Below are positions 1 through 7,114 of a stretch of 64,000 nucleotides of DNA, in pieces. This DNA comes from Thalassotalea ponticola (GTDB taxonomy: Bacteria > Pseudomonadota > Gammaproteobacteria > Enterobacterales > Alteromonadaceae), in NCBI RefSeq assembly GCF_041379045.1, contig NZ_CP166871.1, positions 2,046,001 through 2,110,000 of the forward strand, given 5' to 3'. The notes beneath the pieces are model-generated. The model made no database searches. It saw only the letters and a program-made list of their open reading frames with translations, and had not been told where the DNA came from. Position 1 is the first letter of the stretch. Every line of letters starts with the position of its first letter. The translations under genes and the position numbers were made by a program.

Positions 1-120
1 CAACAAATGGGTCACAAAAACTGGGATATGATAAGCGCCGTTTACGCTAAATGGATTCCAGGTCAAGATCCTAACTATATTAACAAGCTTGCCGATAAAC
101 TGGGACAAATCTCCTGTTAA
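1..120 (+). CDS. Tyrosine site-specific integrase, C-terminal end (partial)
   Basis: The window opens inside an open frame that ends at 118-120. The 39 visible residues contain QMGHKNWDMI followed by VYAKWI, which is the pattern of the tyrosine recombinase C-terminus: the conserved His of the LGH box, then the nucleophilic Tyr about 12 residues later. Such integrases usually lie at the end of a prophage or genomic island, next to its attachment site. A strong terminator follows at 149-180. The gene sits directly downstream of ybaB, in the place where recR is normally found in gammaproteobacteria, so an integrated element probably extends to the left of the window. Most of the protein is not visible, so the subfamily cannot be given. 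Confidence 0.8.
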   Translation, partial: QQMGHKNWDMISAVYAKWIPGQDPNYINKLADKLGQISC

Positions 121-148
121 CTTAGTAAAAATATCCAATCATAAAAGC

Positions 149-180
149 AAAAAAGCTCAGATTGTCGTCTGAGCTTTTTT
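149..180. terminator. Bidirectional intrinsic terminator between integrase and ybaB
   Basis: A 13-bp perfect stem (149-161 with 168-180, core AGCTCAGA/TCTGAGCT) with a 6-nt loop is flanked by A and T runs, so it can end the integrase transcript on the plus strand and ybaB on the minus strand. Just beyond it, 201-219 holds two copies of TGTCCCATG eleven bases apart. These might belong to the attachment site of the element, but that is only a guess. Confidence 0.85.
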
Positions 181-263
181 CATAATTTGGCATTTTTCTT
201 GTCCCATGGATGTCCCATGACACAAAATAAAAACAAATAAGCTTACTTTTCAGTAATTTGCAT

Positions 264-590
264 CTAGAAAGGCATTTTCATGCCAGGTGGCATTTGCATT
301 CCACCAGTAACGGCTGCCATTTTTTCTTTCGACGTTTCTTCAACACGACGCACTGCGTCATTAAATGCCGCGGCAACTAAATCTTCAATCATGTCTTTGT
401 CGTCTTCCATCAAACTTTCGTCGATTTCGATACGACGAACGTTGTGGCTACCGGTCATTGTCACTTTAACCATGCCTGCGCCTGATTCGCCGATTACTTC
501 CATTTCGGCAATTTCTTTTTGCGCTTTTTCCATTTTCGCTTGCATTTGCTGGGCTTGCTTCATGATATTGCCCATGCCGCCTTTAAACAT
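264..590 (-). CDS. ybaB: YbaB/EbfC family nucleoid-associated protein
   Basis: This is a 108-residue DNA-binding protein of the YbaB/EbfC family, which forms dimers that bind and bridge DNA. It begins [17 protein letters not shown], the family's amphipathic helix, continues with the [14 protein letters not shown] strand region and ends in a Met/Pro-rich tail. The start at 590 is chosen over the longer frame to 626 because a GGAGAA ribosome binding site lies 6-11 bases upstream of it and the extra residues do not look like the family. It is the last gene of apt-dnaX-ybaB, all on the minus strand. recR, the usual next gene, is missing here and an integrase lies beyond the terminator instead. 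Confidence 0.95.
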   Translation of the reverse strand: MFKGGMGNIMKQAQQMQAKMEKAQKEIAEMEVIGESGAGMVKVTMTGSHNVRRIEIDESLMEDDKDMIEDLVAAAFNDAVRRVEETSKEKMAAVTGGMQMPPGMKMPF

Positions 591-718
591 TGATCTTCTC
601 CAATACAATAAATGATGCGGTAGCATCGAATGTCTGTGGTCATTATAACTGCCCTTGCCAATAAGGTTAAGGGCAGAATCCAGATATTTTGATCTACAGT
701 GTTCTGCGAATGTTTACA

Positions 719-3064
719 CTATAACGGCATAACCGAGTTTTCATCAACGAAGGCCTGAAACTCATTCTTTAGTGTTTCAACAAAGGCATCATTGTTGATA
801 ATTTGCTTGGCCCATTGCAATCGCTTGTCGTTAATTACCTGTTGAATAACAAACGGCGTTGCCTGTGGCGATTCAATCGTGTTGATAATCACTTCACAAG
901 GCTGTTGGGTTAATTGGCTGTAGCTGTTACTGATATTATTAATCACCGCTTGAGAATTAAGATGCGCCCATTGGCTATCCAAATTTATCACCAAGCGTTG
1001 TTCGTTACTGCTGAGATCAAGTTCGGCATTTATCGCCAATTGTCTAACGCGCCCTGATAACCCCATAGCTTCAATGGTATTGGCCCATTTATCAATTTGA
1101 TCTGCCGTTCGAATCGCAGACGGGTCAATATCGGTTGGGTTAAACTCACTTGAATGTCGCAAACTCAGCGGTACTTGCTCGTCAGTCGTTTCGGCTTGGG
1201 GCTGGTTTGTCGATTGCGATTGCATCGACGCGTCTTGTGTTACTTGCACATCTTTACGCCCTGTCGGCGTATCATCGCGACTGCTATCTTGTTGAATCGG
1301 CTGCGACGGCTCGTCTTGCTCTGTTAGCGAAGCGCGTTGTTCTAGAGTCGTTGTTGAGTCATCAGCAAGTGCCGTGTCAGTCGCTATCTGACTGGGTGTT
1401 TTGGCGCTTGCTTGTTGTGACTTTTTTCCTGCGTCCCCCACTGCTTGACGACGACTGCGCAGCATATTGCGAGTCGCTAACATTTTTTCAATATCTGCAT
1501 CAAGAGCTTGTTCGGTTCCGGCATGTGCATTATCGACAATATCGCTGGTGCGATTTTGCAGTTCTCGCTCATCTGTCGGTGCTGTTGGCTGTGGCTCTGG
1601 GTGTTTTGTTTGCACAGCCTGCGGCGCAGCAGTCTGAGCTGTTGATGGAGCGCTTACCCGTTGCTCATTCGCCAATTGCTCAAGCTGTTGCTGCTCTGTT
1701 TGTAATTGCTCAACCGAACTAGCGCGTAACTTGGCTGCATTGAAGACATCTGCTGGTTGGCTTGAATGCGATGTGCTTGTTTCGTTATTGCCTGACGCAG
1801 GTTGTGCCGTTACAGCAGCTTCACTTTGGCTTGTTGACGGTTGCTCGTGATCGTCAACAGCCGTATTACCCTGTGATTCTTGTTGGCTTATTTGAGAGCC
1901 CATGAGGCTCACAGCTTGCTCTGAACTGGTGTTTTGCGCGCTATCTTCATTTGCATCCACATACGCCTCGGCGTTTGCCGGTGCCGGCTTGAACGCTAAT
2001 AAACGCAACAGCACCATATCAAAACCACTTTGCTCATCACCGGCATAAGCCAAGTCTTTTCGACCATTGAGGACAATTTGATAATACAACTGAATATCTT
2101 CTGGTGCCATTGCCCGAGCAAACTTGTCAATCAATGTTGCCTTTTGTTTATCAACATCAACGCCATTGGGCACCAATTGCCAAAGTGCGACTTGATGTAA
2201 CAGCTGCAGTAGCTCGGCTAATAAGCGATGATAATTGGGAGCATAAGAGGCAATAGATTGACTCAATTGCAATAACTCTTGTGAATCTTGTTTGAGCAGA
2301 GCAATAACAATTTTATAAACCCAGTTTTGATCAACCCCACCTAACATTTGCACCACATTAGCAGCAACAATATGTCCTTGTCCTTGAGCGATTGCTTGGT
2401 CAGTTAAACTCAAACTATCGCGCATACTACCGCGAGCGGCTTTGGCTAACAAGGCAAGGGCATCGTGGTCATAAGTGACGTTTTCGGCCTCTAAAATCTC
2501 TACTAATTTTTGTTCGATTTGTTGCGGGGTTAACGCTTTGAGATGAAATTGTAAACACCGTGACAGTACGGTTACTGGCAGTTTTTGCGGGTCAGTAGTC
2601 GCCAGAATAAATTTTACGTGTTCCGGTGGCTCTTCAAGCGTTTTTAGCAGCGCGTTAAAGCTGCTCTTTGACAACATGTGTACTTCATCGATAAGGTATA
2701 CTTTATAGCGACCGCGAGATGGTGCGTATTGAACGTTGTCTAAGATCTCTCGAGTATCATCAACTTTGGTACGCGAGGCGGCATCAATTTCAAGTAAATC
2801 AACAAAGCGACCGAGATCAATATCTTGGCAAACATCGCATTGACCGCAAGGGTTGGCGCTTACACCTTCGGCACAATTTAGACTTTTGGCAAAAATACGA
2901 GCGATAGTGGTTTTGCCCACACCTCGTGTTCCGGTAAACAAATAGGCGTGATGCAGGCGTTGTTGACTCAATGCGTTTGTTAACACAGTGACAACGTGCT
3001 CCTGCCCCATCAACTGAGAAAAGTCTTTCGGACGCCACTTTCGGGCAAGCACCTGATAGCTCAT
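719..3064 (-). CDS. dnaX: DNA polymerase III subunit tau (and possibly gamma)
   Basis: DnaX is the ATPase of the clamp loader that places the beta clamp on DNA and ties polymerase cores to the helicase. The 781-residue protein has Walker A GTRGVGKTT at about 45-53, zinc cysteines C64, C73, C76 and C79, Walker B LIDEVH at about 124-129 and the SRC sensor at 168-170. The AAA+ and collar domains end near residue 360. A long Gln/Ser/Thr-rich linker (about 360-630) and a tau-specific C-terminal domain follow. It is longer than E. coli tau (643 residues), and the extra length is all in the linker. The linker contains A_AAA_AAG in the correct phase at codons 546-548, with a potential downstream stem, so a gamma-like product may be made by frameshift. 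It lies 49 bases after apt and precedes ybaB. Confidence 0.97.
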   Translation of the reverse strand: MSYQVLARKWRPKDFSQLMGQEHVVTVLTNALSQQRLHHAYLFTGTRGVGKTTIARIFAKSLNCAEGVSANPCGQCDVCQDIDLGRFVDLLEIDAASRTKVDDTREILDNVQYAPSRGRYKVYLIDEVHMLSKSSFNALLKTLEEPPEHVKFILATTDPQKLPVTVLSRCLQFHLKALTPQQIEQKLVEILEAENVTYDHDALALLAKAARGSMRDSLSLTDQAIAQGQGHIVAANVVQMLGGVDQNWVYKIVIALLKQDSQELLQLSQSIASYAPNYHRLLAELLQLLHQVALWQLVPNGVDVDKQKATLIDKFARAMAPEDIQLYYQIVLNGRKDLAYAGDEQSGFDMVLLRLLAFKPAPANAEAYVDANEDSAQNTSSEQAVSLMGSQISQQESQGNTAVDDHEQPSTSQSEAAVTAQPASGNNETSTSHSSQPADVFNAAKLRASSVEQLQTEQQQLEQLANEQRVSAPSTAQTAAPQAVQTKHPEPQPTAPTDERELQNRTSDIVDNAHAGTEQALDADIEKMLATRNMLRSRRQAVGDAGKKSQQASAKTPSQIATDTALADDSTTTLEQRASLTEQDEPSQPIQQDSSRDDTPTGRKDVQVTQDASMQSQSTNQPQAETTDEQVPLSLRHSSEFNPTDIDPSAIRTADQIDKWANTIEAMGLSGRVRQLAINAELDLSSNEQRLVINLDSQWAHLNSQAVINNISNSYSQLTQQPCEVIINTIESPQATPFVIQQVINDKRLQWAKQIINNDAFVETLKNEFQAFVDENSVMPL
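1365..1427 (-). promoter_or_regulatory. Candidate programmed -1 frameshift signal in dnaX
   Basis: On the coding strand the heptamer A_AAA_AAG occupies 1427-1421 in the phase used by E. coli dnaX. After a 9-nt spacer, GCAAGCGCC (1411-1403) can pair with GGCACTTGC (1373-1365) with one C-A mismatch. The enclosed loop has its own 5-bp hairpin, GTCAG/CTGAC. A G-rich stretch (GGGGGA) lies just upstream, where E. coli has a Shine-Dalgarno-like stimulator. A -1 slip would add 14 residues and stop at TGA 1379-1377, giving about 562 residues. The sequence elements are seen; that they work is inference. Confidence 0.5.
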
Positions 3065-3113
3065 ATTTTACAACCCTAGTTTGTTATTATTCTAATGAGA
3101 GTCGATACTCAGG

Positions 3114-3659
3114 CTAGTCGCCTTGATAATCAACCATGGTATACACATCGACGTTTAACGCCGCTAAACGCTCTGGCCCTTTTAAATCGGGTAATCCAAT
3201 GACAAAAGCAGCGTGCTCTGCCGATGCACCAACGCTGCGGATTAACTTGGTGGTGGCTTCTATGGTACCGCCAGTTGCGAGCAAATCATCAATCATCAGT
3301 ACTTTGTCATCTTTGGTCAACGCATCTTGGTGGATCTCAAGAGTGTCTTGACCGTATTCAAGATCGTAGGTTTGTGAATACGTTTCTCGTGGTAGCTTTC
3401 CAGGCTTTCGCACTGGAACAAAACCCACCCCTAAAGCTAAGGCCAACGGTGCACCGAACAGAAAACCGCGTGCTTCAGTGCCAACAACCTTGGTAATTCC
3501 CATGTTCTGGTATTTTTGCTTCAAATGATCAATACAAAACAGGAACGCTTTAGCGTCGTCTAAAATGCCGGTAATATCACGAAACATGATACCGTCAATA
3601 GGATAATCTGGCACGTCATAGATGACGCTTTTAAGGTACTTAATTTCTTGCTCGGTCAT
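3114..3659 (-). CDS. apt: Adenine phosphoribosyltransferase
   Basis: Apt joins adenine to PRPP to make AMP in purine salvage, in the cytoplasm. The 181-residue protein has the PRPP-binding loop [12 protein letters not shown] at 121-132, the early [10 protein letters not shown] segment and [14 protein letters not shown] at about 60-73 (base and pyrophosphate contacts). The length is normal for the family. It is the first gene of the apt-dnaX-ybaB run, the order found in E. coli and most gammaproteobacteria. The ribosome binding site is weak, but no better in-frame start exists. Confidence 0.97.
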   Translation of the reverse strand: MTEQEIKYLKSVIYDVPDYPIDGIMFRDITGILDDAKAFLFCIDHLKQKYQNMGITKVVGTEARGFLFGAPLALALGVGFVPVRKPGKLPRETYSQTYDLEYGQDTLEIHQDALTKDDKVLMIDDLLATGGTIEATTKLIRSVGASAEHAAFVIGLPDLKGPERLAALNVDVYTMVDYQGD

Positions 3660-3981
3660 AGCTTACATGTCTATTAAAAGTTTGATTAAAAGGATAATAG
3701 ATTTAACGCAAATTTTATAGTCACGATTACATTAAAGCGAACTTTATTGTCGCAAAAGCGATTAAATCACCACAATTCTGGTAATTTTGACCGGTTACCG
3801 AATGCAAAATACGACGATGTATTTATTTTTCATCATAGCTCAACGAACGCAAACGAACTGATTCAGTAGTTTAAACAAAACATTGAACTTGGTCAGTGAG
3901 GTGCTTTTTGCTGAAGTAAAACACGCTACATCGATGTGAATATGGGGATGTTTTCGCTGTTGTTTCTACGTCGACAATCAA
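3660..3981. other. Intergenic region upstream of apt
   Basis: This 322-base AT-rich spacer lies between the start of apt and the terminator of the response regulator gene. It should hold the apt promoter. No coding frame with a ribosome binding site and no clear operator was recognised. Confidence 0.5.
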
Positions 3982-4007
3982 AAAAGGCGTACCTAAGTAC
4001 GCCTTTT
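3982..4007 (-). terminator. Intrinsic terminator of the response regulator gene
   Basis: The 10-bp stem AAAGGCGTAC/GTACGCCTTT with a CTAA loop ends in a T-run on the minus strand and starts 6 bases after the stop codon of the response regulator. It marks the end of the 4567-4013 transcription unit. Confidence 0.9.
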
Positions 4008-4012
4008 ACTCA

Positions 4013-4411
4013 CTAAGCCACTTCGGTCGAGTGCTTGAGTGTTGACTGGTCGATAAGAGATGTCATGACGGAAATAAAATCATCGTCACTAATGGGTTTC
4101 GAGATAATGGTATCAGCAAATTCTACTTCTGGAATTTGTTCAACCACTTTCACCTCTTGCGTTGACATAAATACTAAATACGTTGGTTTATATTGGTGTA
4201 AACCAGCTAGGTTTTTTAATAGTTGTCGACCATCCATTAATGGCATTAAATGATCTACAACACACACATCGAATGCGTTTTTTTGTGCCTTGTTGTATCC
4301 ATCTAATCCATTAATTGCTGTTGTAACATGAAAACCAGCCTTGGTTAACGCCGCTTCAAGTTGAGCTGAAACTTTGGCGTTATCTTCAACTAATAAAACG
4401 TGCATTGTCAT
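4013..4411 (-). CDS. Single-domain response regulator (CheY-like receiver)
   Basis: The 132-residue protein is a lone receiver domain with no output domain. It has the acidic pocket E9-D10, the phosphoacceptor D53 in VVDHLMPLMDG, a Ser/Thr switch at FMST (82-84) and the conserved K105 in SKPIS. Such proteins pass signals by protein contact, as CheY does. No histidine kinase is in the window, so the partner is unknown. It starts with a good AAGGA site, lies 39 bases after a small membrane-peptide gene and is followed by a terminator, so the two probably form one transcript driven by the FNR-type promoter at 4599-4635. Confidence 0.92.
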   Translation of the reverse strand: MTMHVLLVEDNAKVSAQLEAALTKAGFHVTTAINGLDGYNKAQKNAFDVCVVDHLMPLMDGRQLLKNLAGLHQYKPTYLVFMSTQEVKVVEQIPEVEFADTIISKPISDDDFISVMTSLIDQSTLKHSTEVA

Positions 4412-4450
4412 CCTAATTCCTTTTTTACAGCGATTAATTATTTGTAGCGA

Positions 4451-4567
4451 TTACAGGTAGGTATACCATCCCATCAGCATAGGCAATAATGGCATAGCAA
4501 CTAGGGCTACTAATGCTGCAAATAAGTGGCGCTTCGACGAAGCTTCTTTAAAATTATCGTGTGACAT
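4451..4567 (-). CDS. Small single-span membrane peptide, 38 residues
   Basis: This short frame encodes a charged N-terminus (MSHDNFKEASSKRH) followed by one hydrophobic segment rich in Ala, Val, Leu and Met (residues about 15-33) and the end GWYTYL. A GGGAG ribosome binding site lies 9 bases before the ATG. Upstream are an extended -10 (TG-TATTAT, hexamer at 4604-4599) and a perfect FNR site. These signals make a real gene likely. The family is not recognised. Small one-helix proteins of this sort often accompany respiratory complexes, but nothing in the sequence shows that. It is probably co-transcribed with the response regulator downstream. Confidence 0.7.
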   Translation of the reverse strand: MSHDNFKEASSKRHLFAALVALVAMPLLPMLMGWYTYL

Positions 4568-4598
4568 TGTATCGAACTCCCAAACAAATTTCGGCGAG

Positions 4599-4635
4599 AT
4601 AATACACGATTAAGCAAAAGCTTGATATAGATCAA
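4599..4635 (-). promoter_or_regulatory. FNR/ANR box and class II-type promoter
   Basis: TTGATATAGATCAA at 4622-4635 is a perfect match to the FNR consensus TTGAT-N4-ATCAA. Reading toward the small peptide gene, a TATTAT -10 element preceded by TG lies at 4604-4599. The likely transcription start is then near 4590, with the FNR site centred about 37-41 bases upstream, the position used for FNR activation. This implies induction when oxygen is low. Confidence 0.75.
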
Positions 4636-4933
4636 TAAAAAAATTAACGAAAAACCGAACTGATCGATTACTTTTTAACCAACTGTTTTTATTGGATGAT
4701 TTGAAATGCAACAAAAATCAAAAATCGGTGCAACATTGCATTTACCAACAGTTAACCTAGTTGTGCAATTACCCCGTGATCAGGTAGGTTGCATGGTGTT
4801 GTAATTTTACGCACCTAATTCTCGTCTTACTGTATGTTAAGGATATGATCCCCTATCTGACCCGACACAGCGAATGAGGTGATTGCCACTTTTAACAGTG
4901 CGAGTTGCGCTGTAAAATAAGCACAAAAAAGGA

Positions 4934-4944
4934 GACTCGAGGTC
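4934..4944. repeat. Left target-site duplication of the IS4-type element
   Basis: GACTCGAGGTC is present here and again at 6354-6364, directly outside the two ends of the element. Eleven bases is typical for IS4. Confidence 0.95.
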
Positions 4945-4953
4945 TAATGCCGT

Positions 4954-6264
4954 TCACTTAAGGTGAGCGGCATCTTTATTTTTAGGGTACCGTGTTGGTC
5001 TTGGTTTCACGGTTCTTGGAAATGTTCTCCCCCGCCGTGGCTCCAGTATTAGGCTATCAGCCATGGAGTAGAAGTGCTTAAGCTGGCGTGGAATCGCTCC
5101 TGGTGAAGAGTACGGTAATCCGACGAGTAGCCGCATTACATGCGCCAAACTTCCGTTGAAGCTCAACTGGTATGGAAGGTAATTCCCTTTGAGCGTTTGA
5201 CACATTTTTACCATCTGATATCGAATTAGGTTGTAAGTCAGAAGTATTCCCCAGAGTTCTTGCTTTACAAGCTCTGGCAACCTGCTTCTCAGCGTTAACC
5301 TATTGCCAAGCATATATTGTTTTTGCTCTCGATATCCAAGTTCAATCTCCCATCTATGGCTATATAAATCGCCGATATCGGCTGAAGGATATCGCATAGG
5401 GTCAATCATTGACGTGAGTACACTTTGACTTTTGCCGTTTATTTTTCGCGTAATCAACCTTACTTCAATATCGTTCGGAAGCTCTGGCCACAGCTTCCTC
5501 GCTCTGGGATTTGAGGTCAGTCGAACCAGTTTGTCATTACGACCAAGGCTTCTGATAACGTCATATTGAAGGTTCTTCTTCAGTGGTATTAGCCAGTGTC
5601 TTTCATTTCCTGTAGATTGCCATTTATGCAATAGCCCAAGAGAATAAAACCCTCTATCAAATAATGTCAGACTGTTATCGGGTGTCGATTCTATTAGCTT
5701 CTCGGCTAATACCATCTCATTCACGGTATAATCATCAAACGCGCTTCCTGTAATTAAGTGGCTACTTAATTCCATTTGGCACACCATTCTCACTTGAGGG
5801 TATTGTGTGTTAGTCGGTTTCGTATATGCGCTGTTGTTTTCTTTTGAGTCGTCTGTCCGCCATACAACACCATCGACTCCAAGCAAGGTTAATCCATTCC
5901 AATGAGGGTGCTTAGCTTCTTTGTTCCAACGTTTTTGTGTACAGTCAAATAAAGCTTTCATAGCTGCTTCGCCAAGATTCTTGCGACGCTGAGTCAAAGC
6001 GCTAGGAGCAACAAAAGGTTTTCCATCTCTATCTACTATATCTAGCATGTTTACAACGTCAGCCATCGATTTATCGTTGTATATAGCCATTCCAATCAAT
6101 AACCACGCCATAGACTCTAGAGTGAGCTTACGTTTTCTTAAGGTGACCGTTTCTGTCAGTTCATATGCTTCTTCAATCAACTCAAGTGGTAATAAATCAG
6201 CTAATGTTTCGACTTGGCTAGGCCTAAAGTGGTTAATTGAGTCGAGAGCGGTAGAAAGTTGCAT
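4954..6264 (-). CDS. IS4-family transposase
   Basis: This DDE transposase moves the surrounding element by cut-and-paste. It is very similar along its length to the E. coli IS4 enzyme. It has [11 protein letters not shown] (first Asp), [14 protein letters not shown] (second Asp) and [16 protein letters not shown] (the YREK-type signature with the Glu). The frame is open to a TTG at 6324, but the ATG at 6264 ([13 protein letters not shown]) aligns with the IS4 start and gives 436 residues, close to the 442 of IS4. That ATG directly follows the T-run of a 15-bp hairpin, which would hide or end transcripts entering from outside. No truncation or frameshift is seen. Confidence 0.95.
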   Translation of the reverse strand: MQLSTALDSINHFRPSQVETLADLLPLELIEEAYELTETVTLRKRKLTLESMAWLLIGMAIYNDKSMADVVNMLDIVDRDGKPFVAPSALTQRRKNLGEAAMKALFDCTQKRWNKEAKHPHWNGLTLLGVDGVVWRTDDSKENNSAYTKPTNTQYPQVRMVCQMELSSHLITGSAFDDYTVNEMVLAEKLIESTPDNSLTLFDRGFYSLGLLHKWQSTGNERHWLIPLKKNLQYDVIRSLGRNDKLVRLTSNPRARKLWPELPNDIEVRLITRKINGKSQSVLTSMIDPMRYPSADIGDLYSHRWEIELGYREQKQYMLGNRLTLRSRLPELVKQELWGILLTYNLIRYQMVKMCQTLKGNYLPYQLSFNGSLAHVMRLLVGLPYSSPGAIPRQLKHFYSMADSLILEPRRGRTFPRTVKPRPTRYPKNKDAAHLK

Positions 6265-6267
6265 AAA

Positions 6268-6301
6268 AAAATCCGTAATCAGAAAACTGATTACGGATTT
6301 T
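6268..6301 (-). terminator. Hairpin with T-run guarding the transposase start
   Basis: A perfect 15-bp stem (6268-6282 with 6287-6301, core ATCCGTAATCAG) with a 4-nt loop is followed on the minus strand by seven T and then the transposase ATG. It has the form of an intrinsic terminator and also buries the only GGA near the start. Such structures are known in IS10 and IS50 as protection against transposase made from outside transcripts. Confidence 0.8.
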
Positions 6302-6353
6302 GCATGATCGTTTAGATCGGTCAACCGATCATTTTCTTAACTGATCGGCATTA

Positions 6354-6364
6354 GACTCGAGGTC
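6354..6364. repeat. Right target-site duplication of the IS4-type element
   Basis: Exact copy of the 11-base sequence at 4934-4944. Confidence 0.95.
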
Positions 6365-6371
6365 CCCTTTT
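6362..6371 (-). terminator. First arm of a terminator split by the IS4-type element
   Basis: Reading on the minus strand, AAAAGGGGAC here and GTCTCCTTTT at 4936-4927 would form a 10-bp stem with one G-U pair, a 5-base loop and a T-run if the element were absent. The duplicated 11 bases are exactly the loop plus three bases on each side. This was evidently the terminator of the Cys-rich peptide gene. Confidence 0.8.
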
Positions 6372-6417
6372 CATCTGGTTGTGAAGCGATGCTGTTGTTT
6401 ACAGCACGAAGAAAAGC

Positions 6418-6816
6418 TTACTCTCCGCACTTGCCTTTTTTACCTTCACCGCATTTGCCTTCGCCACACTTGCCTTTTTTGCCTTCACCGCATTTGCCTT
6501 CGCCGCACTTGCCTTTTTTGCCTTCACCGCATTTGCCTTCGCCGCACTTGCCTTTTTTGCCTTCACCGCATTTGCCTTCGCCACACTTGCCTTTTTTGCC
6601 TTCACCGCATTTGCCTTCGCCGCACTTGCCTTTTTTGCCTTCACCGCATTTGCCTTCGCCACACTTGCCTTTTTGGTGACCGTCAAAATCAGTTGATGCA
6701 ACCACGTCTTGGCTATCAAACGGATTTACCTCGGCTTTCGCTGGCATGCTTGCAAACACGGTTAATAATAAAGCGCTCAATGCCGCTGTGACAAAATATT
6801 GTTTCAATACGTTCAT
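6418..6816 (-). CDS. HvfA-like Cys-rich repeat peptide (probable RiPP metallophore precursor)
   Basis: The 132-residue product has a Sec signal peptide (residues 1-28, predicted cut after AKA), a short spacer (29-48) and then six copies plus a partial seventh of a 13-residue unit, KGKCGEGKCGEGK. There are 13 cysteines, each in a [KE]GKCG setting. Precursors with EGKCG repeats and a signal peptide are known as HvfA/oxazolin-type RiPPs, whose cysteines are changed by a DUF692 (MNIO) enzyme to bind copper. The family match is from motif and layout. The usual partners (DUF692, DUF2063, DoxX) are not in this window. The start has a good AGGAAGAAG site. Its terminator was split by the IS element. 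Another reading is an unmodified metal-binding or structural low-complexity protein. Confidence 0.8.
   Translation of the reverse strand: MNVLKQYFVTAALSALLLTVFASMPAKAEVNPFDSQDVVASTDFDGHQKGKCGEGKCGEGKKGKCGEGKCGEGKKGKCGEGKCGEGKKGKCGEGKCGEGKKGKCGEGKCGEGKKGKCGEGKCGEGKKGKCGE
6421..6672 (-). repeat. 39-bp tandem repeat array inside the Cys-rich peptide gene
   Basis: Six full units and one partial unit of 39 bp, nearly identical at the DNA level, with a few silent changes (for example gcc/acc and aca/gca). The high identity suggests recent expansion, and copy number could change by slippage in multiples of 13 residues. Confidence 0.95.
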
Positions 6817-7114
6817 TGTCTTCTTCCTAAATGTTATAAAGTTACGTGACTTATCACGGTACTAGGGGCTGTTAACTATCACTGTCTGTTTTTGCAGTGG
6901 TTTACACTACAAAAACATCAACAGGCACTAGCGTATATGTCACTTTTAGCTTGGGTAAACTGCGTTTCCCGTGGATCTGTTATACAGACCTAGGTTTCTC
7001 ATAAATCATTCCACTATAATGACAATTTAGCAAGTATTTAACAAAATTAGTCAATCTCATCTAACAAATCAGCGACGACATTTGATCATCGCAATGACCT
7101 CAGCAAGGCGAGTG
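6817..7114 (-). promoter_or_regulatory. Upstream region of the Cys-rich peptide gene
   Basis: These 298 bases separate the peptide gene from the ABC exporter gene, so the peptide probably has its own promoter. A 13-base palindrome TCTGTTATACAGA lies at 6976-6988. On the minus strand GGAATGA, 16 bases and GTCTGT (about 7011-6983) loosely resemble an extracytoplasmic-function sigma promoter, the kind that drives hvf and buf operons elsewhere. The match is weak. Confidence 0.3.

Larger units (their letters stand above)
4945..6353 (-). mobile_element. Complete IS4-family insertion sequence (1409 bp)
   Basis: The ends are 18-bp inverted repeats, TAATGCCGTTCACTTAAG at 4945-4962 and its partner at 6336-6353, matching at 16 of 18 positions. 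They begin TAATGCCG as in IS4. An 11-bp direct repeat flanks both ends, and one transposase frame fills the element, so it looks intact. Inside the right end, 6314-6329 is a GATCGGT/ACCGATC palindrome, and a 15-bp hairpin stands just before the transposase start. Joining the flanks at the duplication rebuilds a continuous intrinsic terminator for the gene at 6418-6816. Confidence 0.95.

Noticed and set aside
4706..4804. A 32-codon plus-strand frame beside the IS4-type element
   Set aside because: Only a weak GGAT before its ATG and no sign of protein-like features.
6421..6672. Repeat array as a CRISPR
   Set aside because: The units are directly joined, with no unique spacers, and encode a protein repeat in frame.
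6381..6791. Frames on the plus strand with repeated PSPHLPF or HRICLR units opposite the Cys-rich peptide
   Set aside because: They are mirror products of the 39-bp repeat; they have no signal peptide or ribosome binding site, while the minus-strand frame has both.
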